Shown: in pieces, positions 52,496-61,341 of the stretch
Position numbering within the stretch: the first letter of the stretch is position 1
Layout: each line of letters opens with the position of its first letter
Source of the DNA: Phytophthora colocasiae
Taxonomy: Eukaryota; Oomycota; Peronosporomycetes; Peronosporales; Peronosporaceae
Reading direction: 5' to 3'
Assembly: GCA_018806915.1 (NCBI GenBank)
Contig: JAGKQI010000096.1
Location: 930,001-994,000 of the forward strand
DNA: 64,000 nt
Program-made: the position numbers and the translations under genes
The notes under the pieces: model-generated
What the model was told of the DNA's origin: nothing
The model's database searches: none
What the model saw: the letters and a program-made list of their open reading frames with translations, nothing else

Positions 52496-52849
52496 ATGAA
52501 GACCTTCGCCTACGCCGCTGCCGCTGCTGTCGCCTGCCTTGCCACGCAGTCTGCTGCTTAGACGAGACGACCATTTGCCCCTCGTCGGAGACCGCCAAGC
52601 TGCTGGCACTTGCCGCTGACCCGTACCTCGACTCGTGCCAAACTGCTTCGGGCTACACGTTTGTGCCGCCGTCGGCCGACGGAGAGCCAAGTCCTGCTCA
52701 TGTGCCTGACCGACGAGTGTCACTCGCTTATTGACGATCTCCTGGCCCTCGAGCCAGCAGACTGCGTCATCAACTTTGGCACCGTGTCGATCAACGTGCT
52801 GCAGCTGGCGGAAAGCTTCAAGCCGAACTGCACTGCTCTCGGCCTGTAG
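52496..52849 (+). pseudogene. Elicitin-like gene with frame breaks
   Basis: The ATG at 52496 starts a signal peptide (MKTFAYAAAAAVACLATQSA). The frame then meets a TAG, and the continuation is in another frame that holds the elicitin-type domain. Six Cys are present in elicitin order: ICPS, DSCQT, CLTDEC (two), DCVIN, NCTAL. A second frame change lies near 52688. The stop is TAG at 52847-52849. Elicitins are small secreted sterol-binding proteins of oomycetes that plants recognise. All cysteines and the core promoter persist, so the breaks are recent or are sequencing errors. As read, no full-length protein is made. Confidence 0.78.
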
Positions 52850-53140
52850 GCTTAAGCGGTCTTGATCGCTACATAACGACTATGAGCAGCGATAGTGACG
52901 TTGACAAACAGCTCGTAGTAATTGAACTCAATAATGAAGTCCATTTTGACGTGATATTCTCTTGTTTTGCTGTTTGTTTTGGTTTATCCTAGGCAACCTC
53001 AAAATGCACGAAAGTCGATGATAAAAGAGAAATTGACACTTGCTTCTGTTGCATTAGTAGAAAGCAGTAAAGTCATAACAACGCTTTCTTAAGGATGACA
53101 ACTTCGTTTGCTTAGACGAGGAAATCCATCGTCCGTACAC

Positions 53141-54022
53141 TTACAGTCTAGCTGTCGATGTTTCCAAAGCTTTGTTACAGTGCTGTTTGATGACTTGGCC
53201 TAGCTCCGCGTAGAATTCACGATTCTTCGAAACAGACGGAAACTTATGTCCGCCGTCATGTACGTAGATCCGCTTCTTGAAATCATTCGGTTCCGCTTTA
53301 TCCGTCCACGATAATGCCAGGCGATGTGATTCATGGTAAAGCGGATCCGCCTTGCCTATAAGGTGGATCGAAGGCAGAGGCACGAGTATGCGGTTGCCCG
53401 ATTGATCCAGAAACAGCGACTTGACATTGACGCCACTCACATCCACACCGCCAACGCAGATCACGAGTTTCCACCAACGAACATTCCCGTGGCGAAGGTA
53501 CCACATCGTCAGAATTGTCAGCAGCGCTGCACCCTGAGAAAACCCAATGACAACGTCGAACGGGCCATTACGACGGAGTTCCTCATCGATTCTAATCATC
53601 GACTGCTCAATACCTTTGTAGGACAAACTCCACGCGTGGTCTTCTCCTTTGTCCGCGCCACTTAGAAGACGTGCCTTTGCGGACGACTCGGCGTCGTTGT
53701 ACAGCAGAGGAGACCCATCAGCCAATTGATTCTCAAACCACTCGTAGAACGGCGCACTGGATTTGTACGCACTTTCGATCATGGGGTCACTTGTCCCGCG
53801 AGCTTCGTACGTGCCGTTCATTATCACGAACTCTGCAGAATCCCCCAACACCGCTCGAAGTCCACGGGTCTGATCCAGCATGACCACCTTGTTGGTGCGA
53901 AACCCATGCAAACACAACACACGGATCTTCTTGGTAGATTCAAATGGAGGTGGGTTTAACGCCTTGGGTTGAGGTAAATTTTCAGCTACGATCACCATGA
54001 TGCCTTGCCAGATGCGCTGCAA
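53141..54022 (-). CDS. FSH1-family serine hydrolase 1
   Basis: This is an alpha/beta hydrolase of the FSH1/OVCA2 family (293 residues). It shows RVLCLHGFRTNKVVMLDQT (oxyanion region), GFSQGAALL with the nucleophilic Ser, IGKADPLYHES with the Asp, and HDGGHKFP with the His. The insertion between strands (about residues 100-140) is longer than in typical members. These enzymes are small cytosolic esterases of poorly known substrate. It is the first of four paralogues, all on the minus strand. With its neighbour at 54186 it shares the sub-type motif LLTILTMWYL and HDGGHKFP. Confidence 0.9.
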   Translation of the reverse strand: MQRIWQGIMVIVAENLPQPKALNPPPFESTKKIRVLCLHGFRTNKVVMLDQTRGLRAVLGDSAEFVIMNGTYEARGTSDPMIESAYKSSAPFYEWFENQLADGSPLLYNDAESSAKARLLSGADKGEDHAWSLSYKGIEQSMIRIDEELRRNGPFDVVIGFSQGAALLTILTMWYLRHGNVRWWKLVICVGGVDVSGVNVKSLFLDQSGNRILVPLPSIHLIGKADPLYHESHRLALSWTDKAEPNDFKKRIYVHDGGHKFPSVSKNREFYAELGQVIKQHCNKALETSTARL

Positions 54023-54185
54023 ATTGTCGACTGAGCATTGGCCTGGGTCTCTTCAACTTCAAGCACGATGACGTACACACAAAATCGGAGTGAGGATAAG
54101 GCATCGTCATATTTCCAAGACCTTCGAAACTAAAGGATGAAGCTCATTTAACATTGAGAATGTGTATTCTGGTGGTGTCGTTCTA

Positions 54186-54989
54186 CTAAAGTCTGGCTAC
54201 GGAGCTCTGGCGTGTATCATCGAAGAACCGCCATATAGTGCTGGCTAAATCGGCATAGAACTGTTTGTGTCGCTTTGGAGTTGGGAATTTGTGTCCGCCG
54301 TCATGTTCTAGCAAGAGTCTTGGCAAGGGGCTGCCCTTAGGGTGCTCTGTGTACATGTCTTTGAGCACCAGTGAGGCTTTGTAGAGACTATCTTTCTTCC
54401 CCACAATGTGGATTGACGGTACAGGCACCATAATCTGCTGTCCTTCGTGCGTTTCAAAGAGCTCCCGGACATTAATGCCTTGTGGATACACGCCGCAGAC
54501 ACAGAGCACGAGCTTCCACCAGCACTTGTTCGCCTTTTTGAGATACCACATTGTCAGGATCGTAAGCATAATGGAGCCCTGTGAAAAGCCCACGGCCAGG
54601 TCGAACTCTCCCAGTTCGTTTAGCTTCTCATCCATGTACTCCATAGCCTGGTCGATATCGTCGAATTCGAGGCACCAGCGTTTTGTGGTACCTCTTGGAA
54701 CTCCGTCTTCAGCCTCAACGTCATCGCGTTCCTCCTTCTCTAAAGATCGTGCACCCCACCATTCATAGAACGGAGCTGTGTGACCGAAAATGTTCTCAAT
54801 GATCTTATCAGTCGGTCCGCGAGCTTCGAACGGTCCGTTAAGAAAGACGAACTCGGTGTTGGGACCTAAAGCTTCTCGCAATCCTTGGGTTTGACTCTCC
54901 ATTACTTGGCGATTCGTGCGGAAGCCATGGAGACACAACACACGGAGCTTCTTGGACGGATAAGAAGACATAGGGACGGTAGAAGCCAT
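54186..54989 (-). CDS. FSH1-family serine hydrolase 2
   Basis: The protein has 267 residues. Triad motifs: LRVLCLHGFRTNRQVM, GFSQGSIML, VGKKDSLYKAS and EHDGGHKFP. The catalytic residues are intact. It is closest to the copy at 53141 by the LTILTMWYLKK and DGGHKFP motifs. The start at 54989 (MASTVPMSSYPSKKL) gives a slightly longer N-terminus than the other copies; the second Met, 15 bp later, is equally possible. Confidence 0.9.
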   Translation of the reverse strand: MASTVPMSSYPSKKLRVLCLHGFRTNRQVMESQTQGLREALGPNTEFVFLNGPFEARGPTDKIIENIFGHTAPFYEWWGARSLEKEERDDVEAEDGVPRGTTKRWCLEFDDIDQAMEYMDEKLNELGEFDLAVGFSQGSIMLTILTMWYLKKANKCWWKLVLCVCGVYPQGINVRELFETHEGQQIMVPVPSIHIVGKKDSLYKASLVLKDMYTEHPKGSPLPRLLLEHDGGHKFPTPKRHKQFYADLASTIWRFFDDTRQSSVARL

Positions 54990-55315
54990 GACTGTACTGA
55001 TGTAAGGACGATAGGATACTGAAGAAGAGGACGGAGGCGAAGGTTGCGCTCAAGGAGACTTTGGTGTCTTGTTTGACGTAAGCTAAAATGAATACTGCGC
55101 TGCTGCGATTGGTCAAATTTATGCACGTAAACACGACGCACACATGGATACATTTTGCAAAATGGCTACACTTTGTTGTGTAAGCTTAAACTTATGGCCA
55201 TGCAAGCATCCTTGCAGGTTTCAACTCTACCTTTCAGTCGGTAGAACAAATATCGATTGTGGTCGCTGTTGCATCGCTACCATGGGTTGATGCACGATCA
55301 AAAGTGGGTCAGCAC
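54990..55315. other. Spacer
   Basis: About 325 bp between an FSH1 gene and an SPFH gene, both on the minus strand. No motif stands out. Confidence 0.45.
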
Positions 55316-56824
55316 TTACACGAAGCCACCACCGCCAGCCTTACTCATCAGTCCGTCGAGGTTGAGCATCACGTTACCTTGGCGATTTGCCACCAGCACC
55401 TCCGACAACAAGCTGTTAGATGTGTCTCCCGACACCACAGTCTTCTTGTTTTTGGCCAGTGAACCGAGCATGTCCAGCTTCTTCATCTCCAAGTTGTGTT
55501 GGCGGACCTTTTCCAGCTTGCTCACTGCTGCACCTTCTGCACGAGCGACAATCTCGGAAGCCTTGGACTCGGATGCAACACGAATTTCATCGGATGTGGC
55601 CTCCAGCTGCATCTGCAACGCTGCTTTTTCGGCATTGATAAGGCCGATCTCAGCGTCGCAGTGAGCGTTGATCTCTGCTGCAATTCGGACCGTCTCCGCC
55701 TCGATTTCGGCGATCTTCAATGATGCTTCAACGTCGCGGTTGTTGCAGGTGACGATCGTCTTCTGCTTGATCTCATCGTCCGCGAGTTTAGTTTGCGCCT
55801 CAATAAGGTCTTTTCCTTTGCGAATCTCAGCACACTTGGCCTTGCCAGTCTGCTCTTCCTCCATGTACATCATCTTGCGCTCGAGCTTGGTCGTGTCGAT
55901 CTCCTCCTTGTACTGCAGCATTTGCATGTCGCTCATTTGCTTCATGTTCTGTTCCTTGATGGCGCTCAAATGTGTTGTACGACTCTCCATCTGCTTCTGG
56001 AACTCCACCGGAAGCGTGACGTTTGTGATGGCAACACTGGTGATCTGTACACCGTAGGTGTTGAACTGATCGTTCAAACTGCGCTTGATGTCTTCTGTGA
56101 CACAGTACATGACCTTATCTTCTGCTGGAATGTCTTCCTCCTTCACGGTCTGTTTCATCTTGGGCGAATGGAATTCATCGTTCACCGGCCGGTTCGTGCG
56201 GAAGTTGAGCGCGCCGGTTTTGAACCTCTCGCGCATGGTGCCGTCTCGGAGCTGGTACACCTCTGTGTGCTCGACACTGCGAGCCAGTGCACGTACAGCT
56301 TCATCTTGAGCGGCTCGGAGCTGCACTTCAAGCCCGTTCGGGCCCAGTTCGTAGACAAAGCGACGTACGAGCTCCGGGTCTTCACCCTTAGATTCGTCGC
56401 CCATGATGCGAAGAATCAGGCACATGTCAATACCCACGGTAACATCGTCCGCAGTTTTGCAGCCCTTGACAGGTGTGTCAAATACAATGTACTGTTTGGT
56501 CACAAGGTGTGCCACCTTGGTGAAAATCGAGGCAAAGTGCATTCCTGGTGGCCAAACAGGCGTGCGACTACCGTCCGGCTTGACGTAGTCCACGTCACGT
56601 CCTTGATTCTGCACGAGAGCGTAGGTGCCTTCGGGTACACGAATGTAAGGTTTCACAGGACTTCGTCCTGGATTGATGATCACAACAGTGTTGCCATCGT
56701 AACAGGCACCGAAGATGCGGTTGGCAGCATCCACACGCCACGTATTGCGGTACAGTAGACGTGTCTGGTGCTGCGAGCCACCTGGGAGCGTATCTGCACT
56801 GAGTTTGCTGCCACCTCCGCCCAT
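55316..56824 (-). CDS. SPFH/band-7 protein A, N-myristoylation motif
   Basis: The protein has 502 residues and starts MGGGGSKLSADT, an N-myristoylation consensus (Gly at position 2, Ser at 6). The SPFH (prohibitin/stomatin/flotillin) domain covers about residues 60-290 (VPEGTYALVQNQGRDVDYVK, YGVQITSVAITNVTLPVEFQ). A long coiled coil of about 150 residues follows (EAQTKLADDEIKQKTIV, IAEIEAETVRIAAEIN). The tail is Gly-rich (MSKAGGGGFV). SPFH proteins form oligomeric membrane scaffolds. There is no transmembrane segment, so the acyl anchor would place it at a membrane face. It is divergent from SPFH gene B across a 346-bp shared promoter. Confidence 0.88.
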   Translation of the reverse strand: MGGGGSKLSADTLPGGSQHQTRLLYRNTWRVDAANRIFGACYDGNTVVIINPGRSPVKPYIRVPEGTYALVQNQGRDVDYVKPDGSRTPVWPPGMHFASIFTKVAHLVTKQYIVFDTPVKGCKTADDVTVGIDMCLILRIMGDESKGEDPELVRRFVYELGPNGLEVQLRAAQDEAVRALARSVEHTEVYQLRDGTMRERFKTGALNFRTNRPVNDEFHSPKMKQTVKEEDIPAEDKVMYCVTEDIKRSLNDQFNTYGVQITSVAITNVTLPVEFQKQMESRTTHLSAIKEQNMKQMSDMQMLQYKEEIDTTKLERKMMYMEEEQTGKAKCAEIRKGKDLIEAQTKLADDEIKQKTIVTCNNRDVEASLKIAEIEAETVRIAAEINAHCDAEIGLINAEKAALQMQLEATSDEIRVASESKASEIVARAEGAAVSKLEKVRQHNLEMKKLDMLGSLAKNKKTVVSGDTSNSLLSEVLVANRQGNVMLNLDGLMSKAGGGGFV

Positions 56825-57170
56825 TGAGGAAGATTAAAGTTTCTTTTGTTTTGACTTGTGCGGTGGAATGGAAAATCCGAAATGACAACGAGGGAAAGTT
56901 GCCACGCACTTCAACGTGTGGTACCAGAGAAATGTCGCCGAGTGTAGAGAATACTTGGGTACACTTTTCACACATACGAACAGCAAGTGAAGAAGAATCT
57001 TGCTGACCAGCTTCTTTCAATCTGTTGGGGTTTTATGGCTCCAGGTACTTGGCTCCGTCCTGTTTGCTAGCTACACTTTGCTTCATTTCTTCTTCGTTCT
57101 CGTTGAAGCGCAACAAAGTTCCCTTCATTTCCAAATTTTCTCGCTGCTGAACAAACAACAAGAAGACAAA
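56825..57170. promoter_or_regulatory. Bidirectional promoter between two SPFH genes
   Basis: These 346 bp separate the two start codons. On the plus side an Inr-FPR motif lies at 57125-57140. An in-frame ORF extension reaches back to 57000 but precedes that transcription start, so it is probably not translated. Confidence 0.6.
57125..57140 (+). promoter_or_regulatory. Oomycete Inr-FPR core promoter of SPFH gene B
   Basis: TCATTTCCAAATTTTC matches the oomycete initiator plus FPR consensus with one mismatch. It sits 31 bp before the ATG at 57171, which supports that start over the one at 57000. Confidence 0.6.
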
Positions 57171-58451
57171 ATGGCTTCATCTGCAATGATCAGTCGACAT
57201 GAGACTACGCGCTACAGCTATCGTGTGAACCACCTCGTGCAAAAAGACATTGGCAAGCCCATCGATGCCATGAAGCATTTCAATGCCAAAGTGACGGACG
57301 GCCGCATCCCGATCGTTCTCACACCTAGTTACCCCACACTATTCACCATGTTCATGAAAGTTCCGTCGGGACTTTGGGTGTTCAAGCAAAAGTGGAACGC
57401 CCATTCGGGTATGATGGATCCCGGGCTCAAAGTGTTTTGGCCGGCCTGGAATAGGGTCTCGCACATTGTCACCAAGCAGGCTGTGACGTATTCCAACCCC
57501 GTACGTGGATGCCCCACGTCGGACAATGTGATGGTGGATATCGATATCTCCATCAGTTTCCAGATCGGCCCCACGGAGGAAGATGCCTACACTTTTGTGT
57601 ATTCGCTGGGTGCTCATCGATTCGACGAATTGCTCTACAGTTTGACGGAGGAAGCCATTCGTGGCTTGGTGCACTCGGTTCGACATGACCAGGTGCACGA
57701 CCTTCGAGAGGAATTTGCCATGGGCATGAAGACGGACTTGAATGGCAAGCTCAAGTCCTACGGTGTCTTCATCCACAATGTCAAAGTGACCAATGTGGAT
57801 TTGCCGCAGGCCTTGTCCAAGACGCTGGAGGAGACGACGGCGTTCAAGACGCGCATGGAGGAGCAGGAGAAGAATCATGAGAACCAGATGCGCATCCTGC
57901 TGAACAAGGAGACACAGAAGCTCACCGCTCTGGAAAAGAACAACGAGCGCGCAATCCAAGACTTACAGGCCGAAAGTGTTCGTGCTGCGATCATTCGTGA
58001 TGAGAGACGCACAATTGCAGAAGCCAAGGCTCAAGTGACAATTGCGGAGCATGTGTCAAGGAACGAAAACAAAATCAAGGCTGCGGAAGGTTACAAGGCT
58101 GATGCTGTTGCTAGTGCGACCGCCAAGACTGTGAAGCGCAAAGCGGTTCCTTTGGTGGAGCTCAACAACCTCAAAACGGACTTCGAGCAGTTCGTGAATG
58201 TCGCGAAGGTGAAGGGAGATGCAAGGATTCAAGCTGCTGAGAAGGAGGCGGAAAAGATTTTGGCGAATGCTGAGGCGGAAGGCAACTCCGCGGCATTCCT
58301 GAAGGCCAAACGCGACTTTGACTACAACAGCAAGAAAATCAGAATGGAAGCTGCTCTGCTCGAGTCGGTTCCGATCGTTGTCAGTGGCAAAAACGGAGAC
58401 CAACTCATCCAAGGCACTCTGCTGCAGTCGATTCTGCCAGCGAAGAAGTAA
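57171..58451 (+). CDS. SPFH/band-7 protein B
   Basis: The protein has 426 residues from MASSAMISRHETTRYSYRVN. The SPFH domain (SGLWVFKQKWNAHSGMMDPG, DNVMVDIDISISFQIGPTE, SYGVFIHNVKVTNVDLPQAL) is followed by an Ala/Glu/Lys-rich coiled coil (AEAKAQVTIAEHVSRNENK). The tail ends LLQSILPAKK. It lacks the N-terminal Gly of protein A. The upstream in-frame extension (MLTSFFQSVGVLWLQVLG, from 57000) would add a hydrophobic segment. I prefer 57171 because the promoter motif lies downstream of 57000. The two SPFH proteins are probably related partners. Confidence 0.86.
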   Translation: MASSAMISRHETTRYSYRVNHLVQKDIGKPIDAMKHFNAKVTDGRIPIVLTPSYPTLFTMFMKVPSGLWVFKQKWNAHSGMMDPGLKVFWPAWNRVSHIVTKQAVTYSNPVRGCPTSDNVMVDIDISISFQIGPTEEDAYTFVYSLGAHRFDELLYSLTEEAIRGLVHSVRHDQVHDLREEFAMGMKTDLNGKLKSYGVFIHNVKVTNVDLPQALSKTLEETTAFKTRMEEQEKNHENQMRILLNKETQKLTALEKNNERAIQDLQAESVRAAIIRDERRTIAEAKAQVTIAEHVSRNENKIKAAEGYKADAVASATAKTVKRKAVPLVELNNLKTDFEQFVNVAKVKGDARIQAAEKEAEKILANAEAEGNSAAFLKAKRDFDYNSKKIRMEAALLESVPIVVSGKNGDQLIQGTLLQSILPAKK

Positions 58452-58594
58452 TTGGCCTGACTGAAGGCCCCCAAAGCCCATTGGAAGGCATGAAAGGCGT
58501 GTTGGACACGTCTCGAGTATATTTTTGTTCGCGTTTGGTAGTGCAATTCTACAAACGTTTTACAGCTTTGCTAAGCTGCGTAATATATTTCCAG

Positions 58595-59314
58595 TCACGA
58601 GTTGTTGCTATTAGCGCAGTGCTGTTGGATCGTGTCAGATATCTTCTCGTAAAGTCCAGGGTGGCGATTGCCAGAGGGGAAGCGGTGACCGCTGTCATGC
58701 TCGAAGACCCATTTGTTCGGGCTATCAGCGTATAACATTGAATGCTCGCGGCAAGTGTCGTAGAACTGATCCCTTTTGCCAATGAGGTGAATCGAAGGGA
58801 TCGGAACAGGCTTCTGCGAACCGTCAGGGTGTTCAAATAGCGGGCGCAAACCAACGTCTCGCACGCGGGTTCCCGAGCAAATGAGGCAGCATTTCCAGTA
58901 ACTTTCATTGCGCTGGTGCATGTACCACATCGTCAAGGCTGTGAGCATTTGTCCACCTTGTGAAAAGCCGATAGCGGCGTCGAATGGTCCATAGTCTTGA
59001 ATTTGTTTGTCGATATGTTTCACGACCTGGTCGAACCCAACGTACTGGTGATACCACCCGTTGTCATTGCTACCATGTTGGCGAGCGACCTTCGTAATAT
59101 GCCCCCACTCGTAAAACGGAGCTTGATCGCTGTAAAGCCGCTCAATCACCTTGTCAGAAGGCCCGCGAGCTTCAAATGGAGCTGTAGCGAAGACAAAGTC
59201 CGCGTGAGGAGCCATGACACGACGCAGATCTCGCGTTTGATCTTGCATCACCTTCACGTTGGTGCGATACCCGTGAAGACATAGGACACGTAGCTTCTTC
59301 CCAATGACCGTCAT
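58595..59314 (-). CDS. FSH1-family serine hydrolase 3
   Basis: The protein has 239 residues. Motifs: LRVLCLHGYRTNVKVM, GFSQGGQML with the Ser, IGKRDQFYDTC with the Asp, EHDSGHRFP with the His. It groups with the copy at 59491 (LTALTMWY and SGH/TGH) and not with the two upstream ones. The C-terminus is short. The tail runs towards SPFH gene B, 143 bp away in convergent orientation. Confidence 0.9.
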   Translation of the reverse strand: MTVIGKKLRVLCLHGYRTNVKVMQDQTRDLRRVMAPHADFVFATAPFEARGPSDKVIERLYSDQAPFYEWGHITKVARQHGSNDNGWYHQYVGFDQVVKHIDKQIQDYGPFDAAIGFSQGGQMLTALTMWYMHQRNESYWKCCLICSGTRVRDVGLRPLFEHPDGSQKPVPIPSIHLIGKRDQFYDTCREHSMLYADSPNKWVFEHDSGHRFPSGNRHPGLYEKISDTIQQHCANSNNS

Positions 59315-59490
59315 ACGTCACAGTAGAGCAGCAATGCCACTTTGTCTGCAAATCGAGAACTGAAGAGACCCTTCCTTGCGTTTGACGTGAAAGTGTGAAC
59401 GTCTCCTTCAAGGTGTGGTGATGAGCATTGGCGAGGAAGATACTGTCATTTTTACTTTGATAAAAGCTACAGTATATGTTCGTTCATGCC

Positions 59491-60261
59491 TCATGCTATC
59501 TGTTCGCTTGCAGCTTGAGACTCGCAGTGCGAGCGGATAATCTGCGCCACTTCGTTGTAGAGCTGTTCGTGCCGCTCCCCAGTCGGGAATCGGTGTCCCG
59601 TGTCGTGCTCAAAGACGTACTTGTCACGTGCTGCTCCCTTCGGGTGGTCCTCGTACATGTCGACCATTTCATAGCAGCCACTGCGCCACTTGTCCGTCTT
59701 GCCAATGATGTGGATCGACGGTATCGGCACTAGCTTCTTTGTTCCATCAGGGTTCTCGAACAGTGGTCGGAGTGCTGCTCCGCGCACACGTGGACCGCAA
59801 ACACTTACACAACAATTCCACCAACGCTTGTTGTGATGATGCAGGTACCACATTGTAAGCGCTGTCATTGTCTGTGCTCCTTGGGAGAATCCCACGACGG
59901 CGTCGATAGTTCCGAGCTTCAGTAGCTGTTCGTTCATGTACTTGACCGTGTTGTCCCAGTCCACGTAGTCGTGGTACCATCCACCGTCGAGGTACTCGAT
60001 CTCTTGGGACTCTGGGTCGAGGCGGTGCGGTCTTTCCCGCTCGGTGAAGCTTCCCCATTCGTAGAATGGCTTGTGATCGGCGTACAGTTTTTCAATCACA
60101 TCGTCTGACGGTCCGCGGGCTTCGATGGGGCCGTTCAAGAAGACAAACTCAGCGTGTGGTGCCAACGCTTTACGTAATCCACGCGTCTGGTCCTCGATGA
60201 TCTTAGCATTGGTGCGATATCCGTGCATGCACAGCACACGCAGCTTCTTGGCGACGCCCAT
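59491..60261 (-). CDS. FSH1-family serine hydrolase 4
   Basis: The protein has 256 residues. Motifs: LRVLCMHGYRTNAKII, GFSQGAQTM with the Ser, IGKTDKWRSGC with the Asp, EHDTGHRFP with the His. There is an insertion near residue 80 (RPHRLDPESQEIEYLDGG) relative to copy 3. All catalytic residues are present. It is the outermost of the four paralogues. Confidence 0.9.
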   Translation of the reverse strand: MGVAKKLRVLCMHGYRTNAKIIEDQTRGLRKALAPHAEFVFLNGPIEARGPSDDVIEKLYADHKPFYEWGSFTERERPHRLDPESQEIEYLDGGWYHDYVDWDNTVKYMNEQLLKLGTIDAVVGFSQGAQTMTALTMWYLHHHNKRWWNCCVSVCGPRVRGAALRPLFENPDGTKKLVPIPSIHIIGKTDKWRSGCYEMVDMYEDHPKGAARDKYVFEHDTGHRFPTGERHEQLYNEVAQIIRSHCESQAASEQIA

Positions 60262-60499
60262 GACAATGGCAATGACAATCGGTGAGTGGCAGTGCTACAT
60301 GTAGTACATGTACCGGTACCTACGTTGACGTAAACTTCACTAGCGAAATTGGTGTCTGCCACACTAATGTAGAAGACCCACTGAAATGGTGTCTGCCACA
60401 TTTTGATTCAGTGACATATCCTCTGATACTACGTTTGATTGGTCAATAATTCTAGGGGCGGATTGACGTCAATTCAGCGAGGAAGGACACAGTACAGGC

Positions 60500-61169
60500 A
60501 TGAGTGGAGGGGGTACGTGAATAGGACGAGTCTAACGCGCAGTTTGAAGTGCCTATATGATTCTCCTGCTTCTCTTCTGACTGTCGGTTCCTCATTTGCT
60601 TCCCTGAAGGTTATTTATGCGGCACCATCTTCAGCTTTGTAGGGTTCGTCTTCCTGGTACGCTGATGTGACTGTATCGAGGCATTATTGGTATTGCAGTT
60701 GCTAACACTGCTTTTGGTATTATTATGTGTACATTTGCAGGTAGTTGTGGGATCACTGTTGAAGTTGCAGCCGATGTACATCCTCAACGCGAAGACTCCC
60801 AATTCCGGCGCCAACTCGTGCTTTGAAGCAGGTACGTCACTACAGCAGCTTACTTCTCTACAGAGAAGAATTAATCCATGCAAATGGTTGGGTTGATTGA
60901 TGCACAGCTACTAATCTCCATATTCTTTTATTGCTATCTCTGTGTTCTCTGCTTGATAATTTTTTTAATCTTCTTTAGCTATGCTGTACGCTGTTGCAAT
61001 GGTCTTTTGCTACACAATGTGGAGGAAAGAGAAACTTCGTGCGGGCGAGCTGGACTTCCTCTCTGACACTTTCACTCTCAAGCGCGACCGTGCCTACTAC
61101 GGCTCTGAAGATTCCGACGAGGAACTGCCGCTCGCAAAGAACATGTCCCCCACGCCGCGTATGGTGTAA
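60500..61169 (+). CDS. RNASEK-like small membrane protein
   Basis: Four exons: 60500-60512 (only 13 bp, ATG plus MSGGG), 60610-60656, 60699-60831, 60979-61169, all GT-AG. The product has about 127 residues and two membrane segments: CGTIFSFVGFVFLLLTLL and, later, AAMLYAVAMVFCYTMWRK. NSCFEAAMLYA matches the NCFIAAGLY signature of ribonuclease kappa. RNASEK is an accessory subunit of the V-ATPase in animals. The long acidic tail (DSDEELPLAKNMSPTPRMV) is not in animal RNASEK. The short exon 1 rests on the phase of the following introns. Confidence 0.55.
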
Positions 61170-61341
61170 ATTCTCAAACTTACCCACACCCAGCAATGAT
61201 ATCTAAATCTACAAACTGTTTTGCATTACCGTTATTACAAGTTCCAGGAATCTCTTCTTCCTGTCTTCTTGATGTGCACCACACCATCCACCCCCAGCTC
61301 TATTAGATCTCAGTAGGTAGAATTCCCTCTAGTGATCAAAT

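Noticed and set aside
57000..57170. N-terminal extension of SPFH protein B
   Set aside because: The core promoter motif lies inside this stretch, so the upstream Met is probably not transcribed.
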